The notes under the pieces were generated by a model, which saw only the letters and a program-made list of their open reading frames with translations, was not told where the DNA came from and made no database searches. A DNA stretch of 64,000 nucleotides from Lachnospiraceae bacterium (lineage in GTDB: Bacteria > Bacillota > Clostridia > Lachnospirales > Anaerotignaceae). The position numbers and the translations under genes are program-made. Below are positions 51,602 to 61,204 of this stretch, piece by piece (positions within the stretch are counted from its first letter, which is position 1; each line of letters opens with the position of its first letter). The DNA is taken from positions 155,896 through 219,895 of the forward strand of contig CAJTKM010000003.1 of assembly GCA_910576545.1 (NCBI GenBank), in the 5' to 3' direction.

Positions 51602-54337
51602 ATGAGGATTCAACACAACATTATGGCGCTCAACTCTTACAGACAGCTGGGCGGCAACAACAGCGCATTGGCGAAAAATCTGGAAAAACTGTCTTCCGGT
51701 TACAGAATTAACCGCGCAGGCGACGACGCGGCTGGTCTGGCTATCTCTGAAAAAATGAGGGCGCAGATCAAGGGTCTGGAAGCGGCTCAGAAAAACGCGA
51801 ACGACGGCATTTCCCTGGTACAGACCGCAGAAGGCGCGCTGACAGAAGTTCATTCCATGCTGAACAGAATGACATACCTTGCGACACAGTCCGCAAACGG
51901 CACATACGACAACGAAGTTGACCGCGCGAACCTGGACAAGGAATTCCAGACACTGAAAGAGGAAATCGACAGAATCGCACAGGCTACAAACTTCAACGGC
52001 ATCAACCTGCTGGATGGCTCCCTTTCCACAGGGAACATCACAACAGAGGGCATGAAGCTGACACAGATTGACACCGCAAACGGCGTAACCATCACACAGG
52101 GCGACAACGGCGGCGGCAGCAAGGGCGAATTCAGCATTGACCTGACAAACGCTTTCGGCGATGGCGATACGATTGCAATTCAGTTTGGCGGCACACTGGG
52201 AACAGCATTTGCTGGTGCTGATACGCTGACACTTACCTATGGTACAGACTTCAGCGGTGATACCATTGAAAAGCAGGCGGAATCCATCAAAAACAAACTG
52301 CTTACTGATACAAACATTGCGCAGAACTTCAATGTTACAGTTGACGGCACAAAGGTTACTTTGACAGCAAACAAGGAAGGCAATAAAGCTACTGAGGTCG
52401 GCACAGTTGTAAATGTGACGGCAACAGACAAAAAAGCAGTTGCTGATGCTACTTGGAAGGAATCAGTGCCGGCTGCAGGCGATAGTACTTCGGAAGCTAT
52501 CCATAAGTTTCTAAACTTGTTTGCCAAAAACGATGCTTCAGGCATGGACATCAAAAATGGTGATGTACTTTCTTTCGATATAGAAGCGGCTGACGGTACA
52601 AAATACACTGCAAAACTGACTGTTGGAACGGACTTCCAGATTGGTACGACAGAAAATGACACAATTAACAATCTAAAGGATGCTTTGGAAAATAAAGCAA
52701 CTTTTGAGCAGAACGACAGTACGGTTGCAGATGAAACAAAAATGAAATTTGGCGATTTGTTTGCTGTTGCAAATGATGCTGCAGGCGGATTGACGATTAC
52801 AGAGAAGGGTTCTATCACTAACGCCGGGAAGTTCACCATTAAGAACGAAGCAACAGGCAAATCTGCTACTGGTGCGTACACTCCTGCTGGCGGTGGCGAT
52901 GCTGCGGCACAGAAATACACCATGGCACTGAAAGCCGGAGAAGCACAAAATCTTGCGATTGGCGATAAGCTGACATTCAAAGGCACGCTGAGCGATGGAC
53001 GTACCTTTGAATTTGAAGTAGAGGCAGGCAAGGATTTCAAGGTAGATAATGCAGGTTTCTCAGGTGCAACCAGCACATTGAAGAATCTGGAAGATTTGCT
53101 GGAAACAAAGGGAATGGACATCAAGCTGAGCGATGGCAGCACAGTGAAGAGCAATGAAATCTTTGGCACAGGCGCGGGCAAGGAACTTGACTTTGACGGC
53201 GCTGCTGGAACAATCACAGCTAACAGAGCTGGTACCGTTGCTGCGGGCAGTATCCAGAGCGTTACACTGACATCAGGCGAAGCTGCTTCTCTGGATTCCA
53301 ACCTGATTAACGGTGCACAGCAGACAGCTGCTACATCCACAATCGAATTCGGCGAAGGCGTAAACTACGGTTCTGTTATCGAAGTAAACGGCCAGAAATA
53401 CGAAATCGTGAAGGACGCGGACGATATCACAGCAAAGGGCAACAAGGCTATTGTTGTAAGTGATATCAAGGATACGGCTTCTATTGCGAAAGCTATGGCA
53501 GGCGCGCTGAAGAACGACCTGAGTGATACAGAATATGAAATCAGCGTTTCCGGCAGCAAGGTAAACATCAAGACAACAGAAATCGGCAGCGCAGCAAAGG
53601 CGGCAACTGTTTCCTCCAGCGGCGATAAGGTTTCCCAGATTGAGTTTACACTTGACCCGAAGAAAATGCAGGAAGGCACAACTGTTACCATCAACGGCCA
53701 GACATACGAATTTGTCACAAAGGGCAACGATGTAAAGACACAGGGCGCGACAAAGATTGAGGTTGACGATTTCGAGAAAGCTACATCCGAATCTTTGGGC
53801 AAACTGCTTTCCGATACAGCAAACGGCGTGAAGGGCGCACAGGTACTGGCTGACGCAGACGGCAAGGTAACTGTTCGCGGCATCGCTGACAAGACTGGCA
53901 AGGTTGAAACACCTACAGTGAAATTTGCTGACGGCAAGGGCGGCCTGACAATGCAGATCGGCGATACGGCTGCTGATTACAACAAGATTAAAGTTTCTAT
54001 CTATGATATGCACTGCGCAGATATGGGCATCGGCGATACAGATATCAAGACGATTGACACAGCTGCGGCTGCAATAGACAAGATCAAATCTGCAATCAAC
54101 TATGTATCTGATGTACGCGGTGACCTGGGTGCGATCCAGAACAGACTGGAGCACACAATCAACAACCTAGGTGTTCAGACAGAAAACATCACTGCTGCGG
54201 AAAGCCGCATCAGAGATACAGACATGGCAGAGGAAATGATGGCTTACACGAAGAACAACATTCTGGTTCAGGCTGCTCAGGCTATGCTTGCGCAGGCTAA
54301 CCAGGTTCCTCAGGGTATCCTCCAGCTTCTCCAGTAA
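51602..54337 (+). CDS. fliC: Flagellin with a very large central domain
   Basis: A 911-residue flagellin, about twice the E. coli and three times the B. subtilis length. The N-terminal D0/D1 part (1-175: MRIQHNIMALNSYRQL, LEKLSSGYRINRAGDDAAG) and C-terminal D1/D0 part (about 825-911: ENITAAESRIRDTDMAEEM, seen as AAESRIRDTDMAEEM; LAQANQVPQGILQLLQ) are well conserved. Between them lie about five diverged copies of one module (such as GDVLSFDIEAADG/GDKLTFKGTLSDG and IEVNGQKYEIV/VTINGQTYEFV). There is no HExxH, so it is not flagellinolysin. AAGGAGG precedes ATG 51602. Codon use is AT-richer in the centre. Confidence 0.95.
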   Translation: MRIQHNIMALNSYRQLGGNNSALAKNLEKLSSGYRINRAGDDAAGLAISEKMRAQIKGLEAAQKNANDGISLVQTAEGALTEVHSMLNRMTYLATQSANGTYDNEVDRANLDKEFQTLKEEIDRIAQATNFNGINLLDGSLSTGNITTEGMKLTQIDTANGVTITQGDNGGGSKGEFSIDLTNAFGDGDTIAIQFGGTLGTAFAGADTLTLTYGTDFSGDTIEKQAESIKNKLLTDTNIAQNFNVTVDGTKVTLTANKEGNKATEVGTVVNVTATDKKAVADATWKESVPAAGDSTSEAIHKFLNLFAKNDASGMDIKNGDVLSFDIEAADGTKYTAKLTVGTDFQIGTTENDTINNLKDALENKATFEQNDSTVADETKMKFGDLFAVANDAAGGLTITEKGSITNAGKFTIKNEATGKSATGAYTPAGGGDAAAQKYTMALKAGEAQNLAIGDKLTFKGTLSDGRTFEFEVEAGKDFKVDNAGFSGATSTLKNLEDLLETKGMDIKLSDGSTVKSNEIFGTGAGKELDFDGAAGTITANRAGTVAAGSIQSVTLTSGEAASLDSNLINGAQQTAATSTIEFGEGVNYGSVIEVNGQKYEIVKDADDITAKGNKAIVVSDIKDTASIAKAMAGALKNDLSDTEYEISVSGSKVNIKTTEIGSAAKAATVSSSGDKVSQIEFTLDPKKMQEGTTVTINGQTYEFVTKGNDVKTQGATKIEVDDFEKATSESLGKLLSDTANGVKGAQVLADADGKVTVRGIADKTGKVETPTVKFADGKGGLTMQIGDTAADYNKIKVSIYDMHCADMGIGDTDIKTIDTAAAAIDKIKSAINYVSDVRGDLGAIQNRLEHTINNLGVQTENITAAESRIRDTDMAEEMMAYTKNNILVQAAQAMLAQANQVPQGILQLLQ

Positions 54338-54375
54338 TTTCACAAAAAAGAATTTCAGATTCTTTGAGTCCATTT

Positions 54376-54403
54376 GGGCAGACCTTCGGGCCTGCCCTTT
54401 TTT
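54376..54403 (+). terminator. Terminator of the flagellin gene
   Basis: Stem GGGCAGaCC-TTCG-GGcCTGCCC followed by six T residues; a stable UUCG-type loop. Confidence 0.92.
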
Positions 54404-54412
54404 GGTGAAAAA

Positions 54413-54441
54413 TTGTATGTTGCTGGAAAATATGGTATAAT
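54413..54441 (+). promoter_or_regulatory. Promoter of the hsd operon
   Basis: TTGTAT (54413-54418), 17 bases, TATAAT (54436-54441), directly after the flagellin terminator and about 60 bases before hsdM. Confidence 0.75.
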
Positions 54442-54498
54442 TTCAGACAGAAACAGCGGCACCGGACAGTAAGGGCGAAAGCAGAGGGAGGAAAACAG

Positions 54499-56031
54499 GT
54501 GATTACGGGAGCTATCAGGAGCAAGATTGACAAAATTTGGACGGATATCTGGGCAGGAGGGATTACAAACCCGCTGACGGTTATCGAACAGCTGACATAT
54601 CTGATGTTTATTCGTTCTTTGGATGAAAAGGAACTGGAAAATGAGGAATTTGCGAACATGAGCGGTACGATGGGGAAAAGGATATTCCCGGAGTCTGCCG
54701 CGGGGCAGTCCATGCGTTGGAGCAAATTCAAAAACAGGGATTCCCGGGAAATTTATGATATCATGGAAAAGAGGGTATTTCCGGCGGTGAAAGGAATGAA
54801 ATACGGCAGGCTTCCGGATTTTGACCAAAAGGGAGAATTGATAGAGATACCGGACGAGCCCGGGCGGGAAGGGGAAGAAAATACCGCCTTTGCGCGCTAT
54901 ATGGAGGACGCTTCTTTTTTGATTCCTACGGCGCAGGTTTTGCAGAAAATCATTACAGGGCTGGAAGATTTGTACACGCATGATATTGCGGGGCTGGATA
55001 TGCAGGGGGATTTATACGAGTATATGCTGGGGAAACTGTCAACTGCCGGACAAAACGGGCAGTTCCGCACGCCGAAACATATCCGGGAGATGATGGTCGA
55101 GCTGCTCGCGCCTGCGCCGGAGGATACTATTTGCGACCCTGCCTGCGGTACGGCTGGTTTTCTGGTTTCTTCTGCGGAATATATCCGCCGGCAGTATGAA
55201 AACAAGATGACGGCGGAACAGTGGGAGCATTTCGCGGGGGAGATGTTCACAGGGTTTGACACAGACCGCACGATGCTGCGGATTTCTGCCATGAATTTGA
55301 TGCTCCATTCGATTGAACGGCCGGAGATTGATTATAAGGACAGCGTTTCCAAACAGAACCAGATTAGTGGAAAATATTCAGTCTGCCTTGCAAATCCGCC
55401 TTTCAAGGGGACGGTTGACGCGGAAAGCATCAACGATGACCTGAAGGCTGTTACGAACACGAAAAAGACGGAATTGCTGTTCCTTGCGCTTTTCCTGCGG
55501 ATGCTGGAAAAAGGCGGACGGTGCGCCTGCATTGTGCCGGATGGAGTGCTGTTTGGCAGCAGTAAGGCGCATCAGGCAATCCGCCGAGAGCTTGTGGAAA
55601 ACCACCAGCTTAGGGCTGTGATTTCCATGCCTTCGGGCGTATTTAAGCCCTACGCGGGGGTTTCTACGGCGGTGCTGGTGTTCACAAAAACAGGCGCGGG
55701 CGGTACGGATAAGGTCTGGTTTTACGATATGCAGGCGGACGGCTTCACGCTGGACGATAAACGGATGGAAACAGGGGAAAGCGACATTCCCGATATTATT
55801 GCGCGGTTCCACGCCATAAAGCAGGAGGAAGGCCGCGAACGCACAGAACAGTCCTTCCTTGTGCCGAAGGAGGAAATTGCGGATAACGGTTATGATTTGA
55901 CGGTGAATAAGTATAAAAAGGTGGAGTATGTGCCGGAGGAATACCCTTCTACGCTGGAAATACTGACGGAGCTGCATGAGCTGGAGATGGAGATTTCTAA
56001 GGGGCTGGCGGAATTGGAGGAGATGTTGTGA
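54499..56031 (+). CDS. hsdM: Type I restriction-modification DNA methyltransferase subunit
   Basis: A 510-residue N6-adenine methyltransferase of a type I system. It has the N-terminal HsdM helical domain (IDKIWTDIWAGGITNPLTVIEQLTYLMFIRSLD, seen as NPLTVIEQLTYLMFIR), motif I DPACGTAGFLVSSAEY and motif IV LANPPFKG. The start is GTG with GGGAGG 8 bases upstream. The stop overlaps the hsdS start. With HsdS it methylates the specificity site and with HsdR it forms the restriction complex. Confidence 0.95.
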   Translation: MITGAIRSKIDKIWTDIWAGGITNPLTVIEQLTYLMFIRSLDEKELENEEFANMSGTMGKRIFPESAAGQSMRWSKFKNRDSREIYDIMEKRVFPAVKGMKYGRLPDFDQKGELIEIPDEPGREGEENTAFARYMEDASFLIPTAQVLQKIITGLEDLYTHDIAGLDMQGDLYEYMLGKLSTAGQNGQFRTPKHIREMMVELLAPAPEDTICDPACGTAGFLVSSAEYIRRQYENKMTAEQWEHFAGEMFTGFDTDRTMLRISAMNLMLHSIERPEIDYKDSVSKQNQISGKYSVCLANPPFKGTVDAESINDDLKAVTNTKKTELLFLALFLRMLEKGGRCACIVPDGVLFGSSKAHQAIRRELVENHQLRAVISMPSGVFKPYAGVSTAVLVFTKTGAGGTDKVWFYDMQADGFTLDDKRMETGESDIPDIIARFHAIKQEEGRERTEQSFLVPKEEIADNGYDLTVNKYKKVEYVPEEYPSTLEILTELHELEMEISKGLAELEEML

Positions 56032-57149
56032 GGGTGAGGAACTATGTTACTTTGGGCGATGTATGCGAAAAGGGTTCTTCCAATATTGCACAAAAGGATT
56101 TAGAGCAATGTGATGGAGAATATCCAGTTTTTGGTGCAAGTGGATGGATTAAGAATGTAAGTTTTTTTTCACAGGAAAAAGAATATATTGCGATTGTAAA
56201 AGATGGGGCTGGTATTGGACGAACAATGCTTTTACCAGCATTTTCTTCTGTTATTGGTACAATGCAGTATATCTTCCCAAATGAAAAAGTAGATATACGT
56301 TATCTGTACTATGTTTTGAACTGGATGAACCTTGCAAAATATTATTCAGGTGCGACCATTCCGCATATTTATTTTAAGGACTACAAAAAAGAGCGGTTTC
56401 CTTTGCAGCCTTTGGAAGAACAACGAAAAATTGCAACAGTGTTGGATAAGGTTTGTGAGTTGATTGCCCTGCGGCGCAAGCAGCTGGAACGGCTGGATTT
56501 GATGGTGAAAGCGCGTTTTGTGGAAATGTTTGGCGATCCTGAAATGAATCCTTTCGGTTGGAAAAGAGTAACTATTGATGATGTATGTTTTTCAATTGTA
56601 AGAGGACCATTTGGAAGTGCTTTGAAAAAAGAATTTTTTGTAAATCCAAGTGATTCAACATATAAAGTATATGAACAAAAGCATGCAATTCAAAAGTCAG
56701 CAATAATTGGAACATACTATATAACAGCGGAAAAGTACGAAGAATTGAAAAGGTTTAGCTGTGTGGCAGGCGATATACTTATGAGTTGTTCAGGTACGAT
56801 GGGTGAATTTTATCAGTTGCCGGTAGAGTGCGAAAGAGGTGTTATTAACCAGGCACTATGCAAGTTTACTCTAAATACTGAAATTCTTCCTATATATTTT
56901 TTAACCTATATGGAACAAACGATTAGTAATCTTGAAGTCAAAGGTAGTGGCATTCAAAATATTGCAGCAGTATCATACGTTAAAGCTATGCCAATCAATT
57001 TACCACCAATGAAAATACAACAAGAATTTGCTGATTTTGTCACAGAAATCGACAAATTAAAGTTGCCAATCCAGCGCAGTCTTGATACACTGGAAGTATT
57101 AAAGAAATCGTTAATGCAGGAATATTTTAATAAAGGAGAACTGAAATGA
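56028..57149 (+). CDS. hsdS: Type I restriction-modification specificity subunit
   Basis: A 373-residue subunit with two target-recognition domains (about 1-130 and 165-320), each followed by a conserved helix (LEEQRKIATVLDKVCELIALRR, seen as EEQRKIATVLDKV; MKIQQEFADFVTEIDKL). The recognition-domain DNA is markedly AT-rich, while the central conserved helix region (about 56440-56560) keeps the GC-rich codons of hsdM, a mosaic typical of domain exchange. It starts with GTG overlapping hsdM, and its stop overlaps the PIN gene by 4 bases. Confidence 0.94.
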   Translation: MRVRNYVTLGDVCEKGSSNIAQKDLEQCDGEYPVFGASGWIKNVSFFSQEKEYIAIVKDGAGIGRTMLLPAFSSVIGTMQYIFPNEKVDIRYLYYVLNWMNLAKYYSGATIPHIYFKDYKKERFPLQPLEEQRKIATVLDKVCELIALRRKQLERLDLMVKARFVEMFGDPEMNPFGWKRVTIDDVCFSIVRGPFGSALKKEFFVNPSDSTYKVYEQKHAIQKSAIIGTYYITAEKYEELKRFSCVAGDILMSCSGTMGEFYQLPVECERGVINQALCKFTLNTEILPIYFLTYMEQTISNLEVKGSGIQNIAAVSYVKAMPINLPPMKIQQEFADFVTEIDKLKLPIQRSLDTLEVLKKSLMQEYFNKGELK

Positions 57150-57745
57150 ATACTTTGAATGATGTAAAAGTTCCAGACAAAGAAAATATCTACAACTTTT
57201 TATTTGATACTACTGTGTTTAACCGTTTAGCAGAACATGAAGATTGGTTAATCCTATTAGAAAAATCGTTACGTTTAGGTTTTCAATATTATAAAACAGT
57301 AAATCAAGACTATGAATTAGACGGACGTGGAGCAAAAACATACCCTGAAAATATTTCTTCTAAAAAAACATTTTCAAAGGATTTTATTGAGAAGATGAAA
57401 CAATTTGATATTATAAAAGAACGTTTACAAATCCAATGTGTTTCTAGTTGTGCTACGTTAATGCACAATCATTTTATTTTGGATGGAACAATGCGGTTAC
57501 CAGATGACAATGCAGAAGAAACTCATATGGTGAAATCAATTTTAGGCTTTAATGAAAAATTACGAAAAAAACACCCATTTGCGCAATATTATGATATGTT
57601 AACTGCTGAAGCTGCCATTGTGAATAAATGTGTTTTAGTTTCTGATGATACCGATTTAAGAAATCTTGTTAATGAAGATTTTCCGGCTCAAGCGATTTCA
57701 ACACAAGAACTGATTACTTTAATTCGATCCAGAATTGAATTATAA
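57146..57745 (+). CDS. PIN-domain nuclease-like protein inside the hsd operon
   Basis: A 199-residue AT-rich gene between hsdS and hsdR, overlapping the hsdS stop by 4 bases (ATGA), so it is translationally coupled. PIN-like acidic residues are visible: FLFDTTVFNRLAE (Asp21), MLTAEAAIVNKCVLVSDDTDLRNLV, seen as AAIVNKCVLVSDDTDLRN. PIN domains are usually Mg-dependent RNases; VapC members cut tRNA anticodon loops. No antitoxin gene is beside it. In EcoprrI the anticodon nuclease gene prrC occupies the same place, so a guard function is proposed, by inference. Confidence 0.7.
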   Translation: MNTLNDVKVPDKENIYNFLFDTTVFNRLAEHEDWLILLEKSLRLGFQYYKTVNQDYELDGRGAKTYPENISSKKTFSKDFIEKMKQFDIIKERLQIQCVSSCATLMHNHFILDGTMRLPDDNAEETHMVKSILGFNEKLRKKHPFAQYYDMLTAEAAIVNKCVLVSDDTDLRNLVNEDFPAQAISTQELITLIRSRIEL

Positions 57746-57767
57746 TTGTTAAAAAGAAGGTGACGCC

Positions 57768-60700
57768 ATGGCGAACTTTGACTTTTTGAAACCCCAGCAG
57801 AACTACGCCCTTTTTGCCCCCTCTGCCATAGAAGCGGAGCGGCTGTTTCCCGCTTCGCCCGCGATGTGCGCGGTTGCCTGCCGCAAGGCTTTGGAGCTGG
57901 CGGTGAAATGGGTTTATGCCGCGGATTCCTCCATGGAAATGCCATACCGGAATAACCTCCAGTCCCTCCTGCATGAACCGACATTCCGTTTTGCGCTGGA
58001 TAACCAGACATGGGGCAAACTGCCCTTTATTGTAAAGCTGGGAAACCTTGCCGTACATACCGAGCGCAGCGTTTCTCCGGCAGATGCGCTGTTGTCCCTT
58101 CGTGGGCTGTTCGAGTTTATACAATGGATTGATTATTGCTACGGCAAGGCATATGAGGAGCGCGGCTTTGACGAAAATGAAATTCCCAAATCTGCCGCGA
58201 AAGCAGGGGAAAGCATTCTGCGTGCAAAGGATGCGGAAATCGAAGCCCTGCGGAAAAAAATAGAAGAAATGTCCGCGGCATTTACACAGGCAAAAGAAGA
58301 GCACCGGCAGACACGCAGCTTTGTTCCGGCGGACTGCTCCGAATTTGAAACCCGCAGACGTTTTATTGATGTAGATTTGAAACTGCTGGGCTGGAAATTT
58401 GACGGCGCAGACGCAGATGTGCAGATGGAGTATGAGGTGGAGGGCATGGCAGGTGTGCCCGGGCAGAAAGGCCGCGCGGATTATGTGCTTTTCGGCAGAG
58501 ATGGTCTGCCGCTGGCAGTCATTGAGGCGAAACGTGCCGGAAAAGACCCGAACAGCGGAAGGACACAGGCTGCTTTATATGCGGACTGCCTGGAACGGAA
58601 ATTTGGGCGCAGGCCGATGATGTTTACCAGCAACGGCTTTGAAACGTATTTCTGGGACGATTTGAGCGGCCCGCAGAGGAAGGTCAGCGGCCCTTTCAGC
58701 AAGGATGACCTGCAAAAACTCATGGACCGGCGCGAAGGGCGGAAAGACCTGCTTGCAATCCCGATTTCCGATAAGATTACGGACCGTTATTATCAGAAAG
58801 CCGCCATTCGTGCCGTCTGCGGGAAGATTATGGAAGGGTTCCGCAGGCACCTGCTGGTTATGGCGACAGGGACGGGCAAGACCCGTACGGCGTCCAGCCT
58901 GACGGACGTTTTGAGCCGCGGCGGGCATATCACGAATGTGTTGTTTTTGGCGGATAGGACTGCGCTTGTGAAACAGGCAAAGGACGATTTCAAGAATTAT
59001 TTGCCGGATATGTCGCTGTGCAACCTTTGTACGAATAAAGACGACAAGGCTGCCAGAATTGTTTTTTCCACTTACCCGACAATGCTCAACGCCATTGACG
59101 ATACCCGTACAGGGGAGGGCAGGCAGCTGTTTACGCCTGCACATTTTGATTTGATTATCGTGGACGAAAGCCACAGGAGCATTTTTAAGAAATACCGTGC
59201 GATATTTGAGTATTTTGACGCGATTCTTGTAGGGCTGACTGCAACGCCGAAAACCGACGTGGACAGGAATACTTACGATTTTTTTGAGATGGAAAACGGT
59301 ATCCCGACGTATGCGTATGACTATGAAACGGCGGTTGAGGTAGATAAAGTACTTGTACCTTACTACAATTATGAGGTTGAAACGAAGTTTTTGGAAAAAG
59401 GCATTGTGTATGACGAGCTTTCTGAGGAGGACAAGCGGCGGTATGAGGAGGATTTTACGGAGGATGACAGCATACCGGAGTTTATCCCCTCTGCCGCGTT
59501 GAACAGATTTGTGTTCAATATGGACACAGTGGATACGGTTTTGCAGGATTTGATGGACCGCGGCATAAAGGTTGCAGGGGGCGACAGGGTTGGGAAAACA
59601 ATCATTTTTGCCCAGAATAAAAAACATGCGGAGCTGATTGTGCAGCGGTTCAACGCATTGTACCCCATGTATAAGGGCGGCTTTGCACAGCGCATTACCT
59701 GCGAGGACACTTATGCCCAGACGATTATCGAAAAATTCAAAATGCCGGAGCAGGAGCCGCATATAGCTGTTTCTGTGGATATGATGGACACAGGGATTGA
59801 CGTGCCGGAATGTGTGAATCTGGTGTTTTTCAAAAAAGTGCGTTCCAAAACGAAATTCTGGCAGATGCTTGGCCGCGGCACAAGGCTTGCGCCAAATCTG
59901 TCCTGTATTGACCAGATTGACGGGGAATATACAGGGAAAAAAAGGTTTCTGATATTTGACTATTGTGGGAATTTTGAGTTTTTCAGAGAGAAACCGAACG
60001 GATATGAGAGCAGAGAGGTAAAAACGCTTTCCGAAAATATATTCGGCAAACAGGTGCGGCTGGCGGCGGCATTGCAGGAAAGTGCATTTGCGGAGGAACG
60101 CTTTCAATCTCTGCGGGAAACGCTGCTGAATACCTGCCATGAACAGATTCAGGTGCTGAATCCGGAACGGATTGCCGTAAAACTGCGGCTGCAATATGTT
60201 CAAAAATATAAGGAACGTTCCGCTTTTGATGTGCTCAGCGAAGGGGATAAGGGCGAATTAATCCGTGAGATTGCGCCGCTGGTTACGCTGGCAGATACAG
60301 ATGAGGCGGCAAAGCGGTTTGACAACCTGATTTACGGTATGATGCTTTCGCAGCTGGAGGCTGCGCCTTCCTTCAAGCGCATGAAAAACCAGCTTTGTGA
60401 TACTGCTGCCATGCTGGAGAAAAAAGCGGCAATCCCACAGGTGAAGGCAAAGCTGCCGCTGATTCGGGAGATCAATACAGATGCATTTTGGGATGCAAAG
60501 GATATCCTCCTTTTTGAAAATGCAAGAAAGGAATTGCGTGAACTGATAAAATTTTTAGTAGAGGAGGGTACACCAAAGCCGCCAGTTTATACATCGCTGA
60601 CAGACCCTGTTACAGGAACCCGGGAAGGCGAAGGGCTTGACGCTGCTTACGACTTTGAGGATTACAGGAAAAGGATTAACCGCTACGTGGAAGAAAATGG

Positions 60701-61118
60701 GAACACGCTTGCGATTCATAAGCTGACGCATAATATCCCTCTCGCCTCCGGGGATTATGAGGAGCTGGAACGGATTTTGACGTCGGAACTGGGGAGCAGG
60801 ACGGATTACCAGCGGGAATTTGGCGAAAAGCCCTTTGGCCTGCTAATCCGCGAGGTTGCCAGGCTGGACCATGACGCGGCAATGCAGGCATTTTCTGCTT
60901 TTATCAATGACACTTCGCTGAATGAAGCACAGATTGCTTTTGTGCTGAAGATTATCAACCATGTAGAGAAAAACGGATATATGAAGGATGTAGCGGAGCT
61001 GCAGAAGCCGCCGTTTGACAGACCGGTAAACTTTATTAAGCTGTTCGACCAGAAAACCCGCGCCAGATTGATTCAGACGATTGATTCAATCAGGGAAAAT
61101 GCGGTGAAAATTATGTAA
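57768..61118 (+). CDS. hsdR: Type I restriction endonuclease subunit R
   Basis: A 1116-residue motor and nuclease. The N-terminal DUF4145-like helical domain (about 1-140) is followed by the HsdR nuclease part with the PD-ExK-type motif (RADYVLFGRDGLPLAVIEAK, catalytic E-x-K), then a superfamily 2 helicase with Walker A MATGTGKTRTASS (about 365), DESHR, GLTATP and VSVDMMDTGIDVPE, and the C-terminal EcoEI-type domain. A ribosome site with AAGAAGG precedes the ATG, 22 bases after the PIN gene. It is the last gene before a terminator. Confidence 0.95.
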   Translation: MANFDFLKPQQNYALFAPSAIEAERLFPASPAMCAVACRKALELAVKWVYAADSSMEMPYRNNLQSLLHEPTFRFALDNQTWGKLPFIVKLGNLAVHTERSVSPADALLSLRGLFEFIQWIDYCYGKAYEERGFDENEIPKSAAKAGESILRAKDAEIEALRKKIEEMSAAFTQAKEEHRQTRSFVPADCSEFETRRRFIDVDLKLLGWKFDGADADVQMEYEVEGMAGVPGQKGRADYVLFGRDGLPLAVIEAKRAGKDPNSGRTQAALYADCLERKFGRRPMMFTSNGFETYFWDDLSGPQRKVSGPFSKDDLQKLMDRREGRKDLLAIPISDKITDRYYQKAAIRAVCGKIMEGFRRHLLVMATGTGKTRTASSLTDVLSRGGHITNVLFLADRTALVKQAKDDFKNYLPDMSLCNLCTNKDDKAARIVFSTYPTMLNAIDDTRTGEGRQLFTPAHFDLIIVDESHRSIFKKYRAIFEYFDAILVGLTATPKTDVDRNTYDFFEMENGIPTYAYDYETAVEVDKVLVPYYNYEVETKFLEKGIVYDELSEEDKRRYEEDFTEDDSIPEFIPSAALNRFVFNMDTVDTVLQDLMDRGIKVAGGDRVGKTIIFAQNKKHAELIVQRFNALYPMYKGGFAQRITCEDTYAQTIIEKFKMPEQEPHIAVSVDMMDTGIDVPECVNLVFFKKVRSKTKFWQMLGRGTRLAPNLSCIDQIDGEYTGKKRFLIFDYCGNFEFFREKPNGYESREVKTLSENIFGKQVRLAAALQESAFAEERFQSLRETLLNTCHEQIQVLNPERIAVKLRLQYVQKYKERSAFDVLSEGDKGELIREIAPLVTLADTDEAAKRFDNLIYGMMLSQLEAAPSFKRMKNQLCDTAAMLEKKAAIPQVKAKLPLIREINTDAFWDAKDILLFENARKELRELIKFLVEEGTPKPPVYTSLTDPVTGTREGEGLDAAYDFEDYRKRINRYVEENGNTLAIHKLTHNIPLASGDYEELERILTSELGSRTDYQREFGEKPFGLLIREVARLDHDAAMQAFSAFINDTSLNEAQIAFVLKIINHVEKNGYMKDVAELQKPPFDRPVNFIKLFDQKTRARLIQTIDSIRENAVKIM

Positions 61119-61122
61119 TAAG

Positions 61123-61160
61123 AAAAATCCCTTTTTATAAAAATATAAAGAGGGATTTTT
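61123..61160. terminator. Bidirectional terminator after hsdR
   Basis: Arms AAAAATCCCTTTTTATA and TATAAAGAGGGATTTTT (one wobble) around AAAA; it ends both hsdR and the hepT-mntA operon on the other strand. Confidence 0.9.
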
Positions 61161-61204
61161 ATATGCTGTATACAAAATAATTTATCCGACAGGAAAAACA
61201 GCTG

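Noticed and set aside
51602..54337. Flagellinolysin (metalloprotease inside flagellin)
   Set aside because: No HExxH motif is seen in the central region.
54499..61118. Phase-variable hsdS shuffling cassette
   Set aside because: Only one hsdS copy is present, with no partial inverted hsdS and no recombinase beside it in the window.
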